Below are positions 1-12,700 of a stretch of DNA of 64,000 nt, piece after piece. A model generated the notes under the pieces. The model made no database searches, was not told the origin of the DNA, and saw only the letters and a program-made list of their open reading frames with translations. The translations under genes were made by a program, and so were the position numbers. The DNA is from Lutjanus erythropterus. Its lineage: Eukaryota > Chordata > Actinopteri > Lutjaniformes > Lutjanidae. The stretch is taken from contig CM034591.1 of assembly GCA_020091685.1 (NCBI GenBank), forward strand, positions 14,910,043 to 14,974,042. Direction: 5' to 3'. Within the stretch, counting starts at the first letter, position 1, and each line of letters opens with the position of its first letter.

Positions 1-368
1 GATTTTTTTAGGTAGCTAAAATAAGTTTTGTTGCTGCCCCATTTACAGTGGTCCACATAGGTATAGTGCTTAGATTGTGTGATAGGACTCCTGAGGGAGC
101 TGTCAATCTAAACATAATCTTCCATGCCTTCACAGTCTTGAGAAACAGTCTAAGCAGCAGAATGAGCTGTTCTTTGATGTAGGTTTCTAGGAACTAGGAC
201 TCAAAGTTTGGAGGATGCTTAATGAGACTCTAAACTTTGATATAATAATAATGTGATTGTGTCAGGCCCTGAGGGTTTTTAAGTGAAATGTAATGATTAT
301 CTTGACCTGTTTTTTTAACCCTTTCTTCTCTCACACTTTACTGATTACGCTTCATTATCCTCCCACAG

Positions 369-749
369 ATGTCCTCCCCTGCTCGGGGGTTCATGTCTTC
401 GTGAGAGAGGAAAAGAGGTATGCTGTGCTGTTCCAGTCAGTCATGCTGCCGTGTCAGTACAACAGTGTGTCCACCCAGGTCCCTGTGGTGCAGTGGGTCT
501 ACAAGTCATACTGTCGCGACCGCACACGGGATTCATTCAGCTTCCCTGACAGCCTGAGTGGAGGCCTGGGAGGAGGTGGACTGACGGGGGGAACTGGAGG
601 AGCAGGTGGAGGGTACGAGACATCCTTCACAGCAACGTACCTTGACTGCGCTGACAGCAGCCGGACGGTCCGGACTGTGGCCTCCATCTCTGGTTCCTCA
701 GTCACGCTGTCAGAGTACTACAAGAACAGAGACATCTCCATCATCAACA
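369..749 (+). CDS. ildr2: ildr2 exon encoding the whole Ig-V N-terminal part, with Gly-rich insertion
   Basis: Acceptor CCCACAG ends at 368 and the donor GTAAGA starts at 750; phase 1 at both ends. It carries the first Ig cysteine (VMLPCQY), the WVYKSYC block and the YLDC block. Between the last two lies an insertion of about 20 residues rich in Gly (GGLGGGGLTGGTGGAGGGY, about 559-615) that mammalian ILDR2, as I remember it, lacks. In ildr1 the same region is cut by an intron. The frame is open throughout and the flanking Ig motifs are intact, so I read the insertion as expressed protein, probably a long surface loop. Confidence 0.9.
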
Positions 750-3700
750 GTAAGACTTCTGTAGTACCAAGTACACATCTGATTCTGTTTCTCTGATGTT
801 CATGCCCATCTCAAGTTCCTATCAAATCATACTGCAGCTGTGCAGCCAAGCCGACTCTTTTAGAGTTATAGGCTGAACTTTAACTCACCAGCTTTAGATG
901 GAATTTCAGTTCACCTGCTTTCAATTGGCACGTTGTGCTGGAAAAGTGTTGCAGCCAAATACTGTAGACATGTGACACAACAGACAAAACTGAGAAAAAC
1001 AACAAGACATAATACATTTATGAAATAACAAAATAACTTAAATATAAACCGCTTTATGTAACCAAGCAAAAGCTTTCTCGGTTTTGGGGCTTCCAGCTTA
1101 CATGGTGCATAAAAGAAAAAAAGGCTTCTGTGGTTCTTTTGTAACATATTGATCCCAACTAATGTTCTTTTTTGTTTTGCTGCCAAGTTTGGCAAGTCTT
1201 ATGAAAGCCATAAATTGGAGTATTGGCCCACAGATTTCTGATTAAATGGCCAAACTAGATTCTGCACACATGTAGAGGAGGGTGAGAGACAGGGGAGGCA
1301 TTACTGAAGATCTTTAGAGCTTTCAGAACAATCAGGTTACATAACTCAACAGTTATTTTCTGTCCTGCAGTTTGGCATGAGAAGAAAAGACTGCAATGGT
1401 AGATGTTAGAGAAGGAGAGGTTGATTTTGAGAGAAGAAAGGTCTCAAACCTCAAATCCATCCATCCAGAAATAAACTCAACTAGATACCTGACATTTAAA
1501 TAAGTACACCTGCCCAGAATACTACAGAGTAGGCATGTGCAAAAAATATAATAGATCATGACTGTTGGGTTTATAAAGGGCACAGTCTGGACCTGCTCTA
1601 TAAGAAAAGTGTCCTGAGATAAGATGTTGTGATTTGGCACTATAAAGTACATAAATAAATAAATAGATAAATAATAACTAATAACATGCAGTCCCCATTA
1701 TCAGCTGATAATTTTTTGTGTTTCTGTTTTGTTTTTTTTAAAGATCTCAAGCTTATTGGGAAACGTTGCACCAATTTACAAGAGATAAACCACAGGAATT
1801 CATGCTTATGCCACTCCCTCGTCCTCAGTTTTATATTTCCCGACTGTCTTTCCGTCATGTCACTTAATGATCCTCTAAGGGACACTTCTATGCATGTGTG
1901 TGTGTTTTTTTGTGGTTGCATGTGCATGTGTGTTCCTGTTGAAGACAGAGAGGCAGCCTTGTTTGCAGGCCTCAGATTTATGGAGCTCTAACTCTGGCTG
2001 AAGAATCAGCCTTCTCTTCACCAGCCAGGAACACAGACAAAAGAAATGGTTTTCACGCTGTCCTCTCATTCATCCTGACCTCTCACTCTGTCCCTCTGAT
2101 GTACCTCAACGTCGAGCTTTTATTTTCACTCTCTAAGATCTCTCCACATCCCACCATCCACACACTCATTCCTCTCAGTGTAAGGCTTCTATTTCACTTT
2201 GTCTTGTCTTTTTTTCTGTCCCACACCACCTCCTGTCCTCAAACAGGTCAGTGTAATAATGCTGTAAAAACTGAAAGCTGTAACTATGTTGCCTTTGGAA
2301 ACGCCCAGTCATCCATACCCATGTAATCCTATTCAGGGTCACAGGGAGGCTGGAGTCAGTCCCAGCATGCACTGGGCAGGGGGTGTTCTTTTAATCACAT
2401 GGCTGTCACAGACAAGCCAACACACTCAACTGCACTCTGGTCATTTAAAAGTTTAAAAGAAAACTAACAGGACATGTACTAGATTTTATAATGAGGTAGC
2501 TTTAAATTAAAATAATACATACAGCATTAGAATGAAATGTTTCACATGGGAGGTGTCACTTTGTTAAAAGAGAAACTGGTCACAGTGTGCAGTGTCTGTC
2601 TCTCCTCCCCCTTCCTTGGCTAACAGGAAAAGTGAGTGGATTATACAACCCTTTTCCTGTCTGCTGTATTTACATGTCTGACCCCTATACAATGGAGTCA
2701 GTGGTCCACTATTGTACTGTGTGTTGGACTCTCAAGCCGAACTATATTTGAATGGTTTGTAATGGCATATCGTTGGAATTTTGCTTCCGTAATTAGAAAA
2801 CATGATGAATTGAATATAACTTTAAGCATTATAATGAGCTATCAGAACACTGCGTGGCCAAAAGTATGTCGTCACCATTGTCCATTGTGACTTGGAGCAA
2901 GTCCTTGCAGCCAGTTTCCAAAATCATACTGAAAGTCTTCCCAGAGGAGTGGAGGCTGTTATAGCAGCACATTAATGTCCATCAACAATCTAATATGGGT
3001 GTAAACAGGGCACAAAATAAGCACCAGTCACCAGCCAAAATGCTGGTAAAATATATAAGAGTCTGGTACATTTGCTTCACTCACCAACCAACAAAACAAT
3101 GGTATAATCTATTTAGTGGCTGGTAAAATTTCAACATTAATAAAAACAGTTAATTTTGCACTGTGAATGTAATACTTGGTTGCCACACACTTATTGCCAT
3201 GTAGCACGCAAGCCTTTAAAAGGAATACACTATGCAGAAATGCAGAAAAAGTTTTCAGAGGTTAATGCCATATACATGTTTTGGGAGATGCATGATGATT
3301 AGAGCTTCAGCTAATGATCATATTCATTTTAAATGAATCTTTTGGTCATTTTCTCAGCACTTAAAGTAAATATATTGTATACAAAGCAAGAAATTATATC
3401 AGATTTTGATTTTGTCATTTTTAAACTCTTCTTTTCCTCCTGCAGAGGCAGACCTGCGTATAGGAGAGGTCCAGTGGGGGGACAGTGGAGTTTACATCTG
3501 TAAAGTGGTTATATCTGATGATTTGGAGGGACAGAATGAAGCCTCTGTGGAGCTGCTGGTTCTCGGTAAGCTGCCACTACTTTACCATCATGCCTGTTGT
3601 AAAGGATTTTAGTTTTGAAATGAAAAAAAACACAAGTTTGGTCACACTTAGAGGATTGTCTGTGAATATCAACAATTGTGTTTCAAGTTTTGGTGCAAGC

Positions 3701-6700
3701 TTCATCGAACATTCATTTTTGTTGAACTTTAACCTGCAAATTTACATGATCGACCAATCTAGTGGAGTCCCATCACCTTGTTTTCTACGGTATTAGACAG
3801 ACTACACACTGCACTAACTGTTTAGTAGACATCCCTCACACTTTATCTCTCATGTCTTATTTTAATACTGACTGACCAAGCCTGTATATGTAATTAATTA
3901 TACACACAGAAACACACCCTGTACTGTAAACTGAACCATTTTTCTACAAGCTACTGTTATATAAGATCTTCCTCAGATGACCTATTCATCACCAACAGCA
4001 CAATACAGGCTCATTAATGAGCTGATTTATAACAATCGGCGGCACCTCTTGGGCAATCTTGCCTAATCTGTAACCATAGTAACAGCATTCTCATACTTTA
4101 TGTTACTGGGGAAGAGCTTTAACATTTATTGTTTTAGTGTCTGACATTCACACTAATATGCCACCAAAGTCTATATACAAGTGTGTGTATTTGTGTGTGT
4201 GTGTGTAGATTCTGTGTGTCCCACATTGTAAAAGTATCCGCCGCATGTTGTATCTTTACAGTGTCAGTGTACTTGTCTGTGTTCAGTTACAAATGTTACC
4301 ATAGCAACGGCTGAGAGGCTGTGTGGCTCTTGGTGCTCTAATTCACTCTGAGGCTGAACTTTTGTTTGGCTGGCACTCAGAGACTTATGTGTGTGCACAA
4401 AAGACACACACATACACACACCCAAGTACTGGACGATAATCTTTTACAGTTTGCAGAGACCTGAGTGCATTCTAACTCGGGTTAAATGTTGGGTATGGCT
4501 TTGGTATGATAACATGTTGCATGTGATGACAGGATAAGACAGGATGAGATAATGCGACATGAGTTGCCCTTTGCAGTCTTTAACCCGACGTGAGAGACCC
4601 TAATTCTACCACAGTGCCAGCATGTAGTATTTCCTGGTCGGGCTGTAGCTAATATGGCATGTGAGGCACTTGTTGTGTTTCCATAACAACAGCTGGGGCC
4701 ACCACGAATGGCTCGGGGGGGATCTTTTGTCTTTTGAGCAAATGGCTTCAGAAGAAGAAGAAGACAAGGATGATTTAGTGTTGTGGAGGAGGGACAGCAG
4801 AGCTCAGTGATACAAAAGACGGACGGTGACACCATGTGAGACACTCGACTGATGTGGAACTCTGAGGACTCAGGACTGATACAAAGAAAGAAGAATTCTG
4901 CCTCCTTCTTTTCTCCCTTTTGAATTCAACTGCTGTTTTCATAGTTAGTAAGATAAAATACATTACCAAAAGAATGAAATGTGCATCGGTTTATAATTAG
5001 GTATCTTGTGCACCCAGCACAAGAATGAACTCTTTCATGCACGTGTCAACTTTGGCAAAAAACATTTTTCACCCATTCAAATTAATCCAGCAGAGCAACA
5101 AATACTGGACTTTTGAGGCTGCTACTAATATCAATATTTGGGAATGATAATAGCAGGATTTTTTTTACGTAAACAAAGAAATTTTAATATGGCTTCTTTA
5201 TATTTGTATTTATTTATTTGTAAGTTTTTTTGTTGTTATTGTTTTTAAGTTGTGACCAAGATACATACTACATGGGACATTTTACAGTTTTTTAAAGAGT
5301 TTACAAAAGTATGTACATCCAAATGCGATCAACACTAGGTGCTGGACAGAAGTACATGTCAAAAAAAAGGAAAATATCTCGCAGATAATGGCCCCATGAA
5401 CATTTTTTACTAAAGTATACCATCATATGAAGTTTTGTGTGCAAGAAAAGGTTCTTGATAGGGTTACATTATAGTAGACATTAAAGTAAGTCCCTAGGCC
5501 CAGTTCTGAAGAAAGTGCTCCAAATGCCACATGAAAATGGGACAGCACTTGGGAAGTCCCACGTCACCTGTTTTTTGAACAGGTACAGAAAAATTTATTT
5601 ATCTGCATGGTTGGGTCTGCATGTGTGTGAATGTGTGTGTGTTTTGAGCCCCCTTCTCTGTAGAGCTCTACTGTAGCAGCATATAGGCTCACCTCTCCTA
5701 CACAATTCATCTCTATAGGAGGAGTATATGTCACGGCGTGCAAACACCACCCCCTGCCTAGATAGCCATATAGGAGAAAACAAGAAAAGCCCAAATATTT
5801 GACAGTAAATCTTAGTGAATCGCCAGCCTGCAGGCAAACTCATGAACGAGAACTACATTACACAGGTAGTGGGAACTCAGGAAGTGTGCTGCCTTCAGTG
5901 GCTTGAGCAGGAGTGAGACAGAAGACAAAACAGATAAATTCAGCATTAGATGTGCCTTCAATGTACACTTGCACATAATGCAGATTTCAGTTGCTTGAAT
6001 TCATGTGGTGATTCAGCTGCCTCTCAATAAACTTTCTGTTTTCTAATCCAGAAAAGAACACATTAGCCTTCCAGACAGATGCTAAGTGAGGTATGTGTAC
6101 TGTCAGCCAGAGTCAGGTCAAGATGTTTCTCCAGTCCTTCTTCCTCATGCTTGTCACTCCTCCTCCTCCTCTCTACGATAATCACACACTATCACCAATA
6201 AAACAGCAGTATCTGCTCACATCACACTCGCCTCCTGGCTTCTTCACTTCTGACAAAGCTTCAACTTAAACGCTTAAATAAAAACACACTCAGGCACATT
6301 TTTGTACCAGCTTGTGACACACTGCCCCTTATCTGTCACGTCAATGTTTCATTCAGACATCTGCTGACCTTGTGTAGAGGCCCTTAAAGCTGCATTAAAA
6401 GAGAAAATGAGGGAAAAAGACACAACACTAGCAAGATACCAGGAACAACAATTGACAGGTGGTGATGGTTTTTAAGGGCTTGGCTTTTTATGGTGTGGAT
6501 ATTTCTCCTTTCTTTTCCTAAAACACATTTGTGTGTGCAAGTAATAAAAGTCAGTCTTGCCCTCCATTGAATTCTCCCAAACAGGCACATACTCAGACAG
6601 CTGCAGACACCCTAGACACCTTTTAGTTTTATTTATACTACTTTCTGGAGTCCGCTTTGATGAAATGTTTCACATATGCACAATAGATCAGCCCCTGCAG

Positions 6701-9536
6701 TGGTCTCATTGACAAGTCTATGGATAAGTCTGCACAGTTACAACAAATTGCAGGTACTCTACTCACAAAGTGTATGCCACACAGACCCCAGGACCCTCGC
6801 AACTTAAAAAAAACTAAATTTACTACACACACACACACACACATATATATATGTATATATATATATATAAAGCCAATACATCAGCCATCACTCTAAAACA
6901 AATTATGAAGAAGAGATAAATATAAATCAGCAAAATTAACACCTTGTGTTTTTTGTTTTTTTTTTACATTCAATACCATGTCCCTTCAGTCTTGGCTCTT
7001 GCCATGCTGTCAAAGGCTCATGGGAGCTGTAGTTAAAGGAATAGTTTGACACGCTGGGAGATGTGCTGGAGTCATGTTGCCAACGTGAGGTTGCCAGACA
7101 ACCAGCGGAAAATCCCAGACGTCACTGTTCCCATCCAAGAAATGGATGTGTGTAGATGATAACCCTAGATTTGCCAGCTGATTCAGCAAGGCTTTAGGAT
7201 GTCAGGTGACATAGTATAAAGAGCCACAAAGTCCACGATGGAGGGAAGTTGTGGTGGTTGAATTGGTCTAAAACACTATTTTCACCCTGAAGCCTGAAAG
7301 AACACATTTAGTTACAGAGGCTAGCTAACATAGATGGTGTGTGATTTCAGCTGTCTATAGCAACTTTTCCTGAGTTGATAAGCGGGATGATTAGTCCAAC
7401 TGGAGAGAAGTAATGGACTTATGGTGCTGCAGGCCTCATTCAGAAGCTTCAATTCTCTTCACTGTCCTAACAACAGAGAATGAAAACAGAAAAATAGATT
7501 CAGGAACAGATTGTTTCTCTGCAGTCTGTTTGCTGGCTCAGGACATGAGGAATGTTCCCACCTGTTATTTTTGCAGCACTGCATGTAACCTTAACCACAG
7601 CTCCTGCCTGTTTGTCTTGTTATTTTCATTAGAATGATTCATGTTCCAGTCTGTCTTCTTATCTGACAGATAACCGTATAGATTTTACAGTAATATCAGA
7701 AATCAGATGATCAATCTGCTTATCAGTTGTTCTGATATGAAGATTTTCTGGAACAAGGCCAGAATGTCTTGTGCATGCTGCCGTTAATCTGCCAACTCTC
7801 TTCATCTATTTGATCTTTTTTCTCTGTTTTTGTCTTCTTCTGTCTTCATGCATGCTGCTGCACCAAATAACCTTCTTTGAATCAATCATTCAGATTTATA
7901 TCAACTCCATTTCCTCTCTTCTCCTCTCCTCTTGTCACCTCTGCTCTGTCTCTCTCCAGGTTTCTCAGGTGTGCCTGAAGATCTCCTGCCAGACTTTGAT
8001 TTGAAGATTATGCCAGGTAGGGGCATAATGTATACTCCCCCTCACCTGGTTCCTTCTATGCATACTAACACTACTTACTGCTGCTTACCATGAGTGTAGG
8101 AACCATATGGATGGTGGTGGTGGAGGAGTGAATTCACTGGGAAGGAGTTTGGCACATGATTTAAGAAATTTAGGCTGGATTGCACCAAACCACTTTAAAT
8201 CACGGTTTAACTTCAATTTATGTTGTAAAATTAAGAGAGATTAATTTTAAGACTCTCTTTAAACCTCACTTTAGCTTTTACTCTAAACCTAAATGTCTCT
8301 GCTGCACCAAAACTTTAAACTCAAATTTAAAATGCGATCCAATATTAACTTACACTTGATGAGGTTTAACTTTTAAAATGGCTCCCTCTTTCATATGTTT
8401 TGAGCAAAATAAACAAGTTTCTTGAAAAAAATTAAGGACAAACTCAGTCTCCATCTTTTATGATGCATCTCTTCTTTCTTTTACTCCAATTGATCCATCA
8501 AAACAGTCTACCATTTGCTGCCAGACAGTCTCGTCTTTCCCTTTTTGGGGGGTGTTTTAATTCATCCAACTTTTTTTTCTAAAAGGAGGAATTAGAGCTT
8601 AATTAGTAGGCACTTGTTAGCTGGCTAGCAAACAGTCTAACATTTGTTAAACTTTTAGCTAGCTAGCAAACAACGTAACATTTTTAGAAACTTTTTAGCA
8701 AGTTGGCAATCAGTGTAATGTTTTGGTAAAGAATACAGAGCAGTCAAAAGTTGAAGGTTTTGTTGCCTCTTCTATACTTACTAGGTCCCGACACCACTCA
8801 AATTTATGTTTCATGTATTTATTTTAATTTTAGATCTATATATTAATTAAACACTATTTGATTTTGGTATACATCAATAAACTTGATGGATTTTCTCTTT
8901 TTAAACCCAGTTTTGATAAACTTGGATTAGAACTAATCTTAGATTAAATAAATCTTTGTTGCTGCAACCCAATCATAGAAGAGGACTTTTAGAAGAAGAC
9001 TGGTCTCTCTTGACTTTTTTCCACCATGTTTTAATAGTTCCTATGCTAACTAAACTATTATCTTGTCCTGTGATTCAGCTCTAATGAAGCTTTGACAGAG
9101 TTGAGTTCAGAGCTGTTTTTAACCCAAAGGTCTGATCCACACTCATCAGATAATGAGCTGGCCCTCACTCCCACTAAGATGAGCTGTGCTGGAAAACAGC
9201 TATTAAGGTCATTAAAGTTATTCATGGTTGTGGTTAACATGTCATTCCACACGATTTGGACATGACCCAGTAAAAACGCAGTGATTGAGAAGGAGGGAGG
9301 TTTGTTTATGTCACATCAAATTCCTGTAATACATATTTAATTACCAGGGAGTTTGTGGCAAGTGCTAGATGAATGAGTGAATTGTGTTAAAGTATCTCCC
9401 AGAACAACATGGTATGATTCACTCAGCCAGAATGGTCAGTGCACACTTATCTCTGGTGTTAGTACATGTTGTTGTCCACATCGAGTCCCACAGTTCTCTG
9501 AAATGTCTAAATGTACTGTGTTAGTTGCAGTCCTGG

Positions 9537-9602
<66 letters not shown>

Positions 9603-9721
9603 GGGGTGATAATGGTTGCAGATGGAATCACATTACATTAATGTGTAGTCACAGCCAAATCTTCAGTATCTTACAGAGTAGCGCAAACTGTCCTTTTCCT
9701 TCCTGCAGCAAAATCAGGTTT

Positions 9722-9762
<41 letters not shown>

Positions 9763-12700
9763 TCTGGGTTTTACATTGTTAAAGATTTCCTTATCTGCCC
9801 CCTCCTTCCTTTTCCTTTGCTTTGTCCCTGTAGACAGATACAGGGAGTTTATCTGGTGTACTTACTGTATCACTCACTTCAGCACTCTAATACTCCAACA
9901 CTGTGTGTAAAAGCGTCCTATTTTTTGTTGTAACTCATATTCTGGTTAAGAATTAATTTTTCCCAATTTGTTATGTCCTCAGAAAAACATTTACATCTTG
10001 GAAAACAGTAAAGTAAATAACAGCTTGGTTGATTTTCAACAATCCAGCCTTCTATCTCTATCTGGTGTCCTATAACTTTACATTCAGCAATGAGCCTCAT
10101 CTCAACTTCCTGTTTCTAGAGAAAATACATAACATTAAAGAAGAAATGACACCATTTTATGTGGTATTTGCATTCTTTTCTATGCATTCAGGAAAAAATA
10201 TGTTTTAACTTGGGTGAAATGTTTATTATTGTCATGGTTATCCTCTGGTTATTATGGTAATTTACTAAATTGGTCACACTGTCAGCCAATCAGGGATTTC
10301 CCTGTTGTTATACAAAGACATATTTGGGCATCTGTAGCTTCCATGTGAAACACTGAGGCGTTAGAGAGCTGGTAAATGTTGGAAATAGCACATTAAAGGG
10401 TTTCACAGCATAATGAAAATCTGATTAACATTTTTACTTACTTTTACCAGTTACTGTATAAAGCACTAATTTCACAGCCCTTCAGCAGTTAAGTAATTAT
10501 CTATCAGTGAATCTCTCCTTCACTGATCATTTATTACTGCTACTACTTTTATGCCCATTTACCTAACAGTGAGTTGCTCCTTCATTTCTATTCAATAATA
10601 TATTATGGGACCTTTGTGTTCATCAACAGGTTACTCAAAAATCAAACAATTTGAGTAGGCATTTAATGTTTTTAAGTACACTTTCATTATTTTCCAGTGT
10701 GAACATGTGACATAAAATGAAGTTAAAATAGTATACAGCATGCAACTGGGACAGAGGCTTGTTTTCTACATATAGTACAGACACAACATATCTTTACGGG
10801 TGTATAAGCGAGGGGAAGTACTGTACACAGGTAAAGCAGGAAAAAATGCTGCCTGCAAATGGGGTCGTGATCACCATGTTCATTAGAGGAGTTGATATGA
10901 GTGCCCCAAACTAGTGAGTGGAAATCTTCGGAAAAGCTCTGAGTTCTCGAGTCGTATATACACAACCTCCCCGTGTCGTAAACAGGAGCTCATGAGTTCC
11001 ATTTAAGGGCAGCAAAATACTGCTAAAATACAGACACAGATTCAAAGGGAAACTCTATCAAATGTACACTATTTACAGTTGTTGGTGAGCACTACTGCAC
11101 ATATTTAAAAACAGAGCTGTGTAAAGTCTGGAGGTACATTTGATTCATTACCTCAAGTTATGTACACTTGAGATAAATATGAAGACTAAAAGTGTGAAAG
11201 TAAAAATAATCTTACCGTGTGAAGCTGGAAATATGTGAGCTTTACCAGACATCTGTAGCCAGCTCCTCGACACGGTTTGTGGCTAGCTGCTACTAGCACG
11301 ACACACCTGAATCTCTGACCAACAGTTAGCCATCGTTGGTAATGTTGGCAGCAGGTTTGGACAAGGAAGAGGGAGGTGTGAAATAAAAAATGAAATATTT
11401 TTATCCTTTTTTTAACTGTCTAGTCTAGCATGAGTCTGACAATGTTATAGGAGGGAAATGCTAAATAAAAACAGCCATTTTTAAGCCAAACAACAGTATA
11501 CCGTGATCTGACCAAACCATATGTACATGTCCTAATGTACAATATGACTTGATGCTTATTAATATGCAGGATTATGTGTTGTGTGTACTTCCAGAGTGGG
11601 TGTTTGTGGCGGCGGTGGCGCTTGGCAGTGTTTTATTCCTGCTGTTGGTTGGGGTTTGTTGGTGTCAGTGTTGTCCTCACTCCTGCTGCTGCTACGTCAG
11701 CTGCTGGTGCTGCCCCGACACATGCTGCTGTCCTAGACACTGTGAGTATAAACACACAGAAATGCAAAAGTTAGCAGTCAGAATATTGGTGTATGTTTTT
11801 TTCTGGAAAGTCTGAATGACTGTTTATTGTTTTTATAGTATATGAAGCGGGTAAGGGTATAAAGACAGGCACCTCCACCCCTCAATCACCTGCCTACCCT
11901 CCATACTTTGTGAGTGGTGTCCCGACGATGGTCCCCATCGCCCCGCCCTCCCTGGTGGACAAGATGTCTTCTGTCCCTCCATCAGATGGGAGCCTACTCA
12001 CAGCAGGTGATGTCTTACTCTTCATTAGCGAGTGAAACTGTGTTTTTAGAATTACTGAAAGACCATATCAGTTTTATCCTTAAAGGGATAGTTCACATTA
12101 TTTGATGTGGGGTAGTTTGAGGTTTTTATCCATAGTCAGTGTATTAACTACTTAAGATGCCGGTCGGGATGCTCCCACTGTGGAGAAGCAGAGAGGAGTA
12201 CCAGCACAGAAGCTAAGCAATGAACTGCTGTGTCCAGGGTCAGCAACAAAAGCTATTTCAGCTATTTCACTTAAAAAGGTCCACCTAAAAGAAAATCTAG
12301 TTTATCACTTTACAGTCAGAAATTGCCATTATACAAGCCAAATATCAATCTCTCCAAACCAACCAAACTCCATTAGCAAAATCTGTAATTTTATCTCGCA
12401 AAACACAGGTGGTCTGTTGCTGGTCTGTTGCTTTGTTTGTGTAGTTGTGTGACTTTGGTGAATCTAAACTGTCCTTTCAAGACACAAAAGTCATACAAAA
12501 ACACAAATAAACCAACAGATCAAGGTAGCAGTGGACAAGCAACTCCTGTGTTCTGTGAGGTAAAAAATTACCAATTTTGCCAATGGAGTTTGGGTGGTTT
12601 GGAGAGTGACATTTAACTTATATAATGGTGGTTTTTCATCTGTCTAATGGCAAAGTAAAGCTGTGAAAATATTCCAAATATAGCATATACTTAAACTGAT

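Noticed and set aside
9377-9910. 177-aa ORF rich in Cys-Val
   Set aside because: Created by reading through the two GT microsatellites in an ildr2 intron.
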